DNA of 24,039 bases, taken from the IMG/VR virus record IMGVR_UViG_3300006854_000048, positions 1 through 24,039 of that record; one strand, 5' to 3'. How positions within the stretch are numbered: the first letter of the stretch is position 1; each line of letters opens with the position of its first letter. Of this stretch, positions 6,471-13,777 are shown one piece after another. The translations under genes and the position numbers were made by a program. This DNA comes from a virus. The notes under the pieces were generated by a model, which was given only the letters and a program-made list of their open reading frames with translations, was not told the DNA's origin and did no database searches.

Positions 6471-7699
6471 TGCCGCCCACGCTTGAAGAACTGCGCGAGC
6501 AGCGGAACGACGCCGCCACCCAAGCCGACCAGATCGCCACCCGCGACGACCCGACCAGCGACGACCTCGACCGGGCCGACGTGCTGCTCAACACGGTCGA
6601 AGATCTCGACAAGCGGATCCTTGTCCTCGAGAAGAACGACCGGGTGAAGGAACGGCTGGCCGAACCCCGCCCGGACCCGAAACTCCCACCGGCCGGCGAC
6701 CCGGACCGGGAACGGTCCGACAAGGCGTATGACAAGGCGTTCCGGTCTTGGATCCGGGGTGGCCGCGACGCCCTCGAATCCCGCCAGCTGGAGATTCTCC
6801 AGAAAGGCCATGTCGATCTGACCGCCGAACAGCGCGCCCTCGGCACCGGGGGGTCGGCCGGCGGGTACACGATCCCGGCCGGGTTCCTAGCCAAGATCAC
6901 CGAAACGATGAAGCTGTTCGGCGGGATGCGCCAGGTCGCAAACGTCATCTCGACCGACTCGGGCAACAGCCTGCCGTGGCCGACAAACAACGACACCGGC
7001 AACGTCGGTGTGATCCTGGCCGAAAACAACGCGATGGCCGAACAGGACGTCACCTTCGGACAGAAGACCCTCGGTGCGTTCATGTACTCGTCCAAGATGA
7101 TCCGGGTCAGCTACCAGCTCCTGCAGGACTCGGCGTTCGATCTCGAGTCGTTCCTGGCCCGCAAGCTGGGTGAGCGAATCGGCCGTATCCAAAACACGCA
7201 TTTCACCACCGGGGCAGGTACGACCCTCCCGTTCGGTGTCCTGACCGGCGCCACCTCCGGGGTGACGACGGCGGCGCCGACGGCGATCACCTACGGCGAA
7301 ATTGTCGACCTGATCCACTCCGTCGACCCGGCCTACCGGTCGTCGGGACAGGCCCGGTTCATGATGGCCGACTCCACTCTGGCCCTGATCCGCAAGCTGG
7401 CCGATTCGACGAACAGGCCATTGTGGCAACCCGACGTGCAGGCCGGCGTGCCGGGCACGATCCTGGGCTATCCGATCACGATCAACCAGGACATGCCGGC
7501 CGCCACCGCGACTTTGGTCCCGATCGCTTTCGGCGATTTCAACGCCGGCTATGTGATCCGCGACGTCAGCGGAATCCAGGTCCGCCGCCTCGAGGAAAGA
7601 TACGCGGAATATTTGCAGGTCGCTTTCTTCGCGTACGCCCGGGCTGACGGTGTGGCCGACGACACCGCCGCCTACCGCGTCATGACGATGCACGCCTAG
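6470..7699 (+). CDS. major capsid protein, HK97 fold
   Basis: 409 residues. It is the main shell protein. Residues 1 to about 65 are charged and coiled-coil-like, the delta domain that acts as built-in scaffold and is normally removed by the protease encoded just upstream; no separate scaffold gene is present. The mature shell domain begins near the Gly-rich segment GTGGSAGGYTIPAG (126-138). A typical C-terminal stretch (DFNAGYVIRDVSGIQVRRLEERYA) closes the domain. The start overlaps the protease stop. The cleavage site is not read with certainty but should lie between about residues 70 and 130. Confidence 0.95.
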   Translation: MPPTLEELREQRNDAATQADQIATRDDPTSDDLDRADVLLNTVEDLDKRILVLEKNDRVKERLAEPRPDPKLPPAGDPDRERSDKAYDKAFRSWIRGGRDALESRQLEILQKGHVDLTAEQRALGTGGSAGGYTIPAGFLAKITETMKLFGGMRQVANVISTDSGNSLPWPTNNDTGNVGVILAENNAMAEQDVTFGQKTLGAFMYSSKMIRVSYQLLQDSAFDLESFLARKLGERIGRIQNTHFTTGAGTTLPFGVLTGATSGVTTAAPTAITYGEIVDLIHSVDPAYRSSGQARFMMADSTLALIRKLADSTNRPLWQPDVQAGVPGTILGYPITINQDMPAATATLVPIAFGDFNAGYVIRDVSGIQVRRLEERYAEYLQVAFFAYARADGVADDTAAYRVMTMHA

Positions 7700-7716
7700 C
7701 AGGGGGTGACGAGAAC

Positions 7717-7911
7717 ATGCCCGGTAACAGCGACGAACCCGACGTCGTAGCGATGGTGTCCTACGACGCCGACGGGAACCCCGACCAGTCCGAAGGGTTC
7801 GAGGTCATCGACGACGACGCCGACGCCGAAAACGGCGACGAGACGGAGGAGAAACCGAAGCGGCGGGGCCGCCCCCGGAAGGTGGCCGTCGAGGAAGCGA
7901 CAACCCGATAG
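7717..7911 (+). CDS. small acidic protein with AT-hook-like tail
   Basis: 64 residues: a strongly acidic middle (DDDADAENGDETEE) followed by KPKRRGRPRK, which carries the GRP core of an AT-hook, a minor-groove DNA-binding motif. A short acidic or basic ORF often sits between capsid and connector genes; its role is unknown. The hook suggests contact with packaged DNA, but the motif is short and could be a simple charged tail. ATG 7717 follows AGGGGG closely; the stop abuts the next ATG. Confidence 0.75.
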   Translation: MPGNSDEPDVVAMVSYDADGNPDQSEGFEVIDDDADAENGDETEEKPKRRGRPRKVAVEEATTR

Positions 7912-8772
7912 ATGGCTGACAGCCGGATCCTCGTCGGTGCCCCCGCGACCCTCACCGTCACGTTCTACGACGGTGGGGAAACGGCGGTAGATCCGGGAAC
8001 CGTCACCGTCACGATCACCCGGGCCGACGGCACCGCGGTAGCGACCGCCGCGGCAACCAGCGGTTCGGGTGCGGCGGCCAGAACCTACGCCCTGGCCGCC
8101 CAGACCCGCCTCGACCATCTCAGTGCCGTGTGGACTGGCAGCATCGGGGGACGGTCCGTCACCACACGACACGAGGTGGTCGGCGGGTATTACGCCGACC
8201 TGGCAGAGATCCGCACCCTCGACGCCCTCGCCAACACGTCGAAGTATCCGACGGCGACGCTGGAACGGGCCCGCTGGCAGGCCGAAGACAAATTCGAGGA
8301 CGCCACCGGCGTCGCCTGGGTTCCCCGCCACGACCGGTACACCGCGGTTGGGGACAACACGACCAGCCTGCTGCTGCGCTGGCCGCGTCCCCGCAGCCTG
8401 ATCGCGGTGACGATCGACGGGACTGTCGCTTCCGATCTGACCCTGTTCCAGCTGTACGAAACGGGCCTCATCGAGCGGGACTCGGGTATGCGGTTCCCCC
8501 GTGGGGCGACGAATGTCGGCAACGTGGTCGTGGAGTACGCCCATGGTTATGACCGGCCGACGGAGGATCTGCGGTGGGCGTTCCTCCAGTACGTCCGCTA
8601 TCTGATCCTGGACACGACGTCGCGGATCCCTGATCGGGCGGCGTCGTACTCGACGGAGTTCGGCACGTTCCAGCTCGTCACCGCCGGGTTCAACCGGCCG
8701 ACCGGCCTCCCCGAGATCGACGCGGTCCTGAACGAGCACAGCCATCGCACGGCCGGCGTAGGGGCGGTTTGA
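7912..8772 (+). CDS. head-tail connector protein with N-terminal Ig-like domain
   Basis: 286 residues in two parts. Residues 1 to about 85 are beta-rich with Thr/Val repeats (ATLTVTFYDGG, VTVTITRADG), like an Ig-type domain. From about 95 onward the sequence resembles head-tail connector (adaptor) proteins: helices around LERARWQAEDKFEDATG, a WPRPRSLIAVTIDG strand segment and VVVEYAHGYDRPTEDLRWAFLQ. It probably forms the ring below the portal. The start directly follows the previous stop (TAGATG). The Ig-like part may decorate the neck or help bind surface sugars; that is inference. Confidence 0.8.
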   Translation: MADSRILVGAPATLTVTFYDGGETAVDPGTVTVTITRADGTAVATAAATSGSGAAARTYALAAQTRLDHLSAVWTGSIGGRSVTTRHEVVGGYYADLAEIRTLDALANTSKYPTATLERARWQAEDKFEDATGVAWVPRHDRYTAVGDNTTSLLLRWPRPRSLIAVTIDGTVASDLTLFQLYETGLIERDSGMRFPRGATNVGNVVVEYAHGYDRPTEDLRWAFLQYVRYLILDTTSRIPDRAASYSTEFGTFQLVTAGFNRPTGLPEIDAVLNEHSHRTAGVGAV

Positions 8773-8773
8773 T

Positions 8774-9220
8774 GTGGCGACCCGGTCGACGGCGCCCACC
8801 TTCCGGGCCGCGCTACTCGCCGCCCTCCAGGCGCGGCCCGCGTTATCGGCCGTCCCGGTCACCTATTCGCACCCCGGCGACGCCAGAGAGAATGAAGCGA
8901 TCTACCTGGGTGAGGTTCGTGGGTCCAGTGATATCCCGACGATCAGAGCGGCCCGGAAAGCACGTCAGGAGCGTTACACCCTGGATGTCTGGATCGATGT
9001 CGACGCGGTCGGCCCGGACGCCCAGACAGCCTCTGAGCGGGCCTGGACGCTGTACGGCGAGCTGGAGGACATCCTGGCCGACGATCCGTCGGTCGGGCTT
9101 CCTGCGCCGTTCTGGGCGGTGCTGGGCGACTTCACGGAGACGCTCATGTTCGATGAGGCCAGGAGAGGTTGGGGGAGTTTGCTGCGTGCCGGTATCGATG
9201 TGGAAGCGAGGCTGACATGA
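8774..9220 (+). CDS. neck / tail terminator-like protein
   Basis: 148 residues. The pattern of a short N-terminal helix (FRAALLAALQAR), a PVTYSHPGD loop, an exposed strand with EAIYLGEV and a YTLDVWIDV strand fits the small alpha/beta neck or tail terminator proteins encoded between connector and tail tube. It would cap the tail or join it to the head. GTG 8774 is used; a different frame over the same DNA gives an Arg/Ser-rich product and was rejected. Which of the neck proteins it is cannot be settled from motifs. Confidence 0.7.
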   Translation: MATRSTAPTFRAALLAALQARPALSAVPVTYSHPGDARENEAIYLGEVRGSSDIPTIRAARKARQERYTLDVWIDVDAVGPDAQTASERAWTLYGELEDILADDPSVGLPAPFWAVLGDFTETLMFDEARRGWGSLLRAGIDVEARLT

Positions 9221-9384
9221 GATTGAAGTACACCGGCCCGCACGAGGACGGCGTTGAGATCCCGGAACTGGGGATCACCGTCGAACACGGCGAGATCATC
9301 GAGGTTGACGAGCAGACGGGGAAACGACTGTCGGCCAGTTCGGACTGGCAGATCACGTCGCGGACGAAAGGTGATGACAAATGA
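9217..9384 (+). CDS. small virion-region protein (55 aa)
   Basis: 55 residues, beta-like, with KYTGPHEDGVEIPELGITVEHGEIIEV. Short KYTGP...V.HGE proteins between neck and tail tube genes are, from memory, common in actinophages; I know of no proven role. Linked by ATGA overlaps on both sides (9217, 9381). It could be a minor neck component. Confidence 0.7.
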   Translation: MRLKYTGPHEDGVEIPELGITVEHGEIIEVDEQTGKRLSASSDWQITSRTKGDDK

Positions 9385-10334
9385 GCCCGCTCGCGACCGG
9401 CCTCGGAGGCCAGCTCGGCTTCGCAGCAGAGAGCACCTACGGCACGTTCGTGGCGCCGACCAGGTTCCTCGAGTTCACCGAAGCGTCGGTCAAGTACGAA
9501 CGGGAACGGATCGAATCGAACGGGATCCGCGCCGGCCGCCGGGTGCTGCACCGCTGGGCCCAAGGTGTGCAGCGCGCCGCGGGGGACGTCACGTTCGAGA
9601 TGGCACCGCAGGGGTTCGCCCTGTTGTGGGCCCATGTGCTGGGTGGGACCGACGTGATCACCGGCACGAACCCGTACACCCACACCATGAGCCCCGGCGA
9701 CCTGGCCGGGAAATCACTGTCGCTGCAGATCGGTAAGCCGGACCTGGGTGGGGTGGTGCGGTCGTTCACCTACCTGGGCTGCAAGGTGACCGGCGCGCAG
9801 GTGTCGGCGGCGGTCAACGAGTACGCCATGATGACCGTCAGTTTCTACGGGAACCATCTCGACACGGCGCAGATCCTGGGGACGGCGTCCTATCCGGCGG
9901 GCCTGACCCCGTTTGATTTCACGAAGGGGACGGTCACACTCGCCGGTTCCGGGTTCGACGTGAAAGAGTTCACCCTGTCGATCGATAACGGCCTGGCGGT
10001 GGACCGCCATTTTCTGCGGACCACGACCCCGGAACGATCGAAAGAACCGTTGGAGAACAGCCGTCGGTCCTACACCGGGTCGATGACCGCCGATTTTACC
10101 GACCTGACCGCGCTGAACCGGTTCATCAACGGCACCGAAGCGGCGCTGGTCCTCACGTTCAACGCGGGGGCTTCCGCCCAGACCACGATCACGATGAATG
10201 TCCGCTTCGACGGTGAGGACCCGGACATCGGCCAGGACATCCTGGAACAGCCGTTGCAGTTCAAGGCTGTGTCGTCCACGTCCGACGCGGCGGCGATCAC
10301 GGTCGTCGTGATCAACGCTGATGTTGCGTCCTGA
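9381..10334 (+). CDS. major tail tube protein
   Basis: 317 residues. Polymerises into the tail tube. The N terminus has the phage tail tube pattern LGFAAESTYGTFVAPTRFLEFT, followed by a long beta-rich body typical of this fold. Position before the tail chaperone and tape measure genes agrees. ATG 9381 overlaps the previous stop and is preceded by AAAGGTGA. It is longer than many tube proteins, and the C-terminal part (residues 240-317) could include an added surface domain. Confidence 0.85.
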   Translation: MSPLATGLGGQLGFAAESTYGTFVAPTRFLEFTEASVKYERERIESNGIRAGRRVLHRWAQGVQRAAGDVTFEMAPQGFALLWAHVLGGTDVITGTNPYTHTMSPGDLAGKSLSLQIGKPDLGGVVRSFTYLGCKVTGAQVSAAVNEYAMMTVSFYGNHLDTAQILGTASYPAGLTPFDFTKGTVTLAGSGFDVKEFTLSIDNGLAVDRHFLRTTTPERSKEPLENSRRSYTGSMTADFTDLTALNRFINGTEAALVLTFNAGASAQTTITMNVRFDGEDPDIGQDILEQPLQFKAVSSTSDAAAITVVVINADVAS

Positions 10335-10759
10335 TGGCGTCCCGCCCGGTCGACATCAAGGTTGAGAACCTCAAAGAGGTGTCGCGGATGGTCCGCGACG
10401 TGGGTGACACCGAACTCAAAAAGCAGCTGCGCCAGGCGAACAAGAACGTGTCGCAGATCGTGGTCGACGCCGCCCTACCGATGGTGCCGGTCAAGACAGG
10501 CAAGCTTCGCCAGTCCGTGAAGGCGCAGGCCACCCAGACCGCGGCGTACGGCAAAGCCGGTTCCCCGGTCAGGGTTCCGTACGCGGCGGCTATCCATTGG
10601 GGTGAGGGTTCCGGCAACGTCGGTGGCGGTTCGTCGCGCCGCAACCGGAACATTCAGGGCCGCCCATTCTTGTGGGACGCGGCTGATCAGACGATCAACC
10701 GGGCTGTCGCCGAATACGAGCAGCAGGTCCAGGATCTGATCGACAGGGTGGTGAGATGA
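10334..10759 (+). CDS. HK97 gp10-like tail completion protein
   Basis: 141 residues. VPVKTGKLRQS (51-61), YAAAIHWG (83-90) and GRPFLWDA (109-116) are the recognisable pattern of HK97 gp10-like proteins, which act at the head-tail joint. Unusually, the gene lies after the tail tube gene and before the chaperone; in many HK97-like phages it is placed before the tube. The start overlaps the tube stop (TGATG). Confidence 0.82.
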   Translation: MASRPVDIKVENLKEVSRMVRDVGDTELKKQLRQANKNVSQIVVDAALPMVPVKTGKLRQSVKAQATQTAAYGKAGSPVRVPYAAAIHWGEGSGNVGGGSSRRNRNIQGRPFLWDAADQTINRAVAEYEQQVQDLIDRVVR

Positions 10760-10760
10760 G

Positions 10761-11048
10761 ATGGCGCTAACCCAGCTTCCGGCCCCGGAACCCGACGAGG
10801 GCCCGTCGGTTGTGATCGACGCCAACACCCTCACGTTGGGGGAGTTGGAACAGATCGAGGATCTGACGGGCCGCAACGTGACCGCCGAACTGGGCCGCGG
10901 TCAACCATCGGCCCGCACCCTGACCGCGCTGGTGTATGTGTTCAAGCGGCGGTCGGACCCGGCGTTCACGATGGAACAGGCCCGCGAGTTGAACATTTCG
11001 TCGTTCCGGGTGGATGCGGCGCAGGACCCAAAAGGCGGGAACGGCTGA
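10761..11048 (+). CDS. tail assembly chaperone, short form (gpG-like)
   Basis: 95 residues. Based on position between tail genes and tape measure and on the frameshift signal, this is the short tail assembly chaperone that coats the tape measure during tail assembly. It contains helices around TLTLGELEQIEDLTGR and RTLTALVYVFKRR. Near its 3' end the zero-frame codons read C CCA AAA (11027-11033), a canonical -1 slippery heptamer. A fraction of ribosomes should slip into the -1 frame and make the longer fusion listed next. Confidence 0.85.
   Translation: MALTQLPAPEPDEGPSVVIDANTLTLGELEQIEDLTGRNVTAELGRGQPSARTLTALVYVFKRRSDPAFTMEQARELNISSFRVDAAQDPKGGNG
11027..11033 (+). other. -1 programmed frameshift slippery site (CCCAAAA)
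   Basis: The heptamer sits exactly in the X XXY YYZ register of the 10761 frame (codons CCA at 11028, AAA at 11031). Slipping back one base continues at AGG (11033) into the open -1 frame that ends at 11164. Such a slip in this gene pair is the rule in long-tailed phages. Confidence 0.82.
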
Positions 11049-11164
11049 GGACGATGGCGACCCTCTGCCTGGCGTTCGGGATCAGCCCCGCCGACTACCG
11101 GTCATTGACGATCGCTGAACACCGGGCCCTGTGCGACGCCCTGAAGAAAGCGAATAAGGGCTGA
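11033..11164 (+). CDS. tail assembly chaperone, frameshifted C-terminal extension (gpGT-like)
   Basis: This is the -1 frame extension reached through the slippery site; it adds 43 residues to the first 91 of the upstream ORF, giving a fusion of about 134 residues. It contains LCLAFGISPADYRSLTIAEHRALCDAL, which resembles the second chaperone part, the one that bridges to tail tube subunits. An ATG at 11054 would permit a separate 36-residue peptide, but there is no good Shine-Dalgarno before it, which favours frameshifting. The stop overlaps the tape measure ATG (TGATG). Confidence 0.8.
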   Translation, partial: RRERLRTMATLCLAFGISPADYRSLTIAEHRALCDALKKANKG

Positions 11165-13074
11165 TGGCGCGGGGGACCGGCACCGTCCTCGTCAAGTTTT
11201 TGGGGGACACGTCGGACCTGAAGAAAGCGGCCGGGGACGCCGAGGACCACCTTGGGAAGGTTGGGTCTGCTGTCGGGTCGATGGCGAAATCGGCGTTGAT
11301 GGTTGGTGTGCCCGCGCTGGCCGGGTTCGGTGTGGCGGCGGTCAAGGCGTTTTCCGAATCGGAGAAGGTGGCGGCCCAGACCGGCGCGGTTCTGAAATCA
11401 ACCGGGAACGCGGCTCATGTGACAGCCCAGCAGGTTGGGGGCCTGGCCGACAGCCTGTCGAAAATGAGCGGGGTGGACGACGAGGCGATCCAGTCGGGTG
11501 AGAACCTGCTGTTGACGTTCACGAACGTTCAGAACAAGGCAGGTAAAGGCAACGACATTTTCAGTCAGGCCACCCAGACGATGCTCGACATGTCGACCGC
11601 CCTCGGGCAGGACACCAGCGCGAGCGCCATCCAGCTCGGGAAGGCGTTGAACGACCCGATCAAGGGTGTGACGGCGCTGCAACGGGTGGGGGTGTCGTTC
11701 ACTGAGAAGCAGAAGGATCAGATCAAAACGCTGGTCGAGTCGGGCCACACGATGGAAGCCCAGAAGCTGATCCTGAAAGAGCTGCAAACCGAGTTTGGTG
11801 GTTCGGCGAAAGCGGCCGGGGAAACATTCGCCGGTCAGATCGGCAAACTGAAAGTGGCGTTGGGCAACTTCATGGAGGACGTGGGGTCGAAAATCGTTCC
11901 GGTGCTCATGTCGTTGGGGAAATGGTTGGGTGACAACGTCCCGAAGGCAATCGCGGTGTTGAGCCCGTATCTGGCGAAGCTGTCCGACGCGGCGAAAGAA
12001 CTCGCAGGCTGGTTCTCTGACAATGTGGTTCCGGTCCTGGAGAAACTGTGGGGGTTCATTCAGGACAACGTGCAGCCGGTCATGGCTGCCTTGGCGGTTG
12101 TGGTCGGTGTGGCCCTCGTCGGCGCGGTCGTGGCGTTGGGTGGTGCGATCGCCGGTCTGTTGTCCCCGTTTGTGTTGATCGTGGGGGCGTTGGCGTTGGT
12201 GGCCGCCGGGCTGGTGTACGCCTACAACCATTTCGAGGTGTTCCACGATGTGGTGGACGCCGTCGCCTCGTTTTTCACCGACAAGGTGGTCCCGGCGATC
12301 AAGGACGCGGTGGGGGTTCTGTCGGAACAGTTCGGCCACCTGGCCGACTGGGTGCGGGAGGTGTGGCCCGCGATCCAGGAAGCGATCGGCCATGTCCTCG
12401 ACGTCGTCAAGGGCTACATCGACTTTTGGGTTGGGGCGGTCGGGATGTTGTGGCACCAATGGGGCGACGACATTCTCCACGTCGTGCAGACCGCGTGGGA
12501 TCTGATCAAGTCGACGATCGACAACTTCCTGCAGGTGATCCGGGGGATCATCCAGACCGTCACGTCGCTGATCAACGGCGACTGGGGCAAGGCGTGGGAC
12601 GGGTTCAAACAGATCCTGGCCGGCGTGTGGGACCAGATCTTCGCCCTGATCCGCGCGTCGATCGAAACGGTCAAAAGCCTGCTGGGGGGGATCGCCTCAA
12701 CGGTCGGTGAGATCGCGGAGCACGCCTTCGACGCCCTGAAGAACGCATTCCGGGGGGCGATCAACTGGATTATCGACCGGTGGAACGGCCTCGAATTCAA
12801 AGCGCCGCATCTTCCGGGGATGCCTGATGTGACGATCGGTGGCCCCGACATTCCCCGCCTGGCGTCGGGCGGCCCGTTCAACGGGCTGGCCGTCGTCGGC
12901 GAAGCAGGCCCGGAGCTGATCGCCGGGTCGGGAACGGTCATCCCCAACAGCCAGCTCGGCGGCACCGTGATCGTCAACTTCAACGCTCCGATGGACCGGG
13001 CCGGGGTCGCCCGTGAAATCGAGGGGATCCTGACCGACTTTGTCCGTCAGGGCGGCAACCTGAGGTTCACATAG
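11164..13074 (+). CDS. tape measure protein
   Basis: 636 residues. Sets tail length and is ejected with the DNA. It has a helical N-terminal third, a hydrophobic region with probable membrane segments (about 302-352), TMP-type helical repeats around WDLIKSTIDNFLQVIRG and DWGKAWDGFKQILAGVWDQI, and a C-terminal segment with LASGGPFNGLAVVGEAGPELI, common at the end of these proteins. The general relation of about 0.15 nm per residue predicts a tail near 95 nm. No lysozyme or peptidase domain is evident, so cell-wall passage probably relies on other tail proteins. Confidence 0.93.
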   Translation: MARGTGTVLVKFLGDTSDLKKAAGDAEDHLGKVGSAVGSMAKSALMVGVPALAGFGVAAVKAFSESEKVAAQTGAVLKSTGNAAHVTAQQVGGLADSLSKMSGVDDEAIQSGENLLLTFTNVQNKAGKGNDIFSQATQTMLDMSTALGQDTSASAIQLGKALNDPIKGVTALQRVGVSFTEKQKDQIKTLVESGHTMEAQKLILKELQTEFGGSAKAAGETFAGQIGKLKVALGNFMEDVGSKIVPVLMSLGKWLGDNVPKAIAVLSPYLAKLSDAAKELAGWFSDNVVPVLEKLWGFIQDNVQPVMAALAVVVGVALVGAVVALGGAIAGLLSPFVLIVGALALVAAGLVYAYNHFEVFHDVVDAVASFFTDKVVPAIKDAVGVLSEQFGHLADWVREVWPAIQEAIGHVLDVVKGYIDFWVGAVGMLWHQWGDDILHVVQTAWDLIKSTIDNFLQVIRGIIQTVTSLINGDWGKAWDGFKQILAGVWDQIFALIRASIETVKSLLGGIASTVGEIAEHAFDALKNAFRGAINWIIDRWNGLEFKAPHLPGMPDVTIGGPDIPRLASGGPFNGLAVVGEAGPELIAGSGTVIPNSQLGGTVIVNFNAPMDRAGVAREIEGILTDFVRQGGNLRFT

Positions 13075-13075
13075 C

Positions 13076-13777
13076 ATGGCGAACGAGATCCGGGTCCGGG
13101 CGAACTTCCAGTCGGGAACAACGACGGACAACCCGCTGACGAACGTCGCCACGACGGTCAACTCGGCGGCGTTCGCGAGCCTGCCGGCGATCACAGCTAC
13201 CCAGCATCTGGCGATCGTGCTGGACCCGACAGCGGTCGCGGGAGCCCCGGAGATCGCCTACATCACGGCCCACACGGCGTCGGCGACGAGCGCGACGGTG
13301 GTCAGGGGTCAGGAAGGCACCGCGGCCCGCCAACACCTCTCCGGGACGATCTGGCGCCACGCCGCCCTCGTCTCCGATTACGACGCCGTCCTCGGGTACG
13401 CCCAGGCTGTCGCCAACCAGGCGACGATCACCACCGCGGTGGACCTGACCAGCCTCACAACGACGGTGACGGTCCCCTACGCGGGACATCGGGTCCGCAT
13501 CACCGCGGAGGTGTCGTTCCAGTCGACGGTGGCCGACGATGTGGCCCAGGTCCTCATCATGGAAGGCGCAACCCAACTGAACGTCGGGCCGGTGTTGTGC
13601 CGTCCCGCCACCACAGCGTTGAAGGTGATCGCCCACGCCATCGTTGTCCCGACCGCCGCCGCCCACACCTACAAGCTGCAAGGTCAACGTGTTTCGGGGA
13701 CCGGGACGATCACGATGACCGCGGCGGCGACATCCCCGGCGTTCATCCTGGTTGAGGATCTGGGGCCAGCGGCGTGA
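13076..13777 (+). CDS. minor tail / tail fibre-like protein
   Basis: 233 residues. The segment TVVRGQEGTAARQHLSGTIWRHA (about 80-102) is a pattern common in tail fibre and tail tip proteins of many phages. The C-terminal half is Thr/Val-rich beta sequence of jelly-roll type. Encoded directly after the tape measure, where the distal tail protein is usual, but the sequence looks more like a fibre or decoration subunit. GTGA overlap with the next gene at 13774. Confidence 0.7.
   Translation: MANEIRVRANFQSGTTTDNPLTNVATTVNSAAFASLPAITATQHLAIVLDPTAVAGAPEIAYITAHTASATSATVVRGQEGTAARQHLSGTIWRHAALVSDYDAVLGYAQAVANQATITTAVDLTSLTTTVTVPYAGHRVRITAEVSFQSTVADDVAQVLIMEGATQLNVGPVLCRPATTALKVIAHAIVVPTAAAHTYKLQGQRVSGTGTITMTAAATSPAFILVEDLGPAA

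Noticed and set aside
7696-8862. 388-codon minus-strand ORF opposite the connector gene
   Set aside because: Low-complexity Arg/Gly/Val product; the plus strand gives a recognisable connector and tight gene spacing.
11398-12480. 360-codon minus-strand ORF opposite the tape measure gene
   Set aside because: His/Arg/Gln-rich shadow; the tape measure features on the plus strand are unmistakable.
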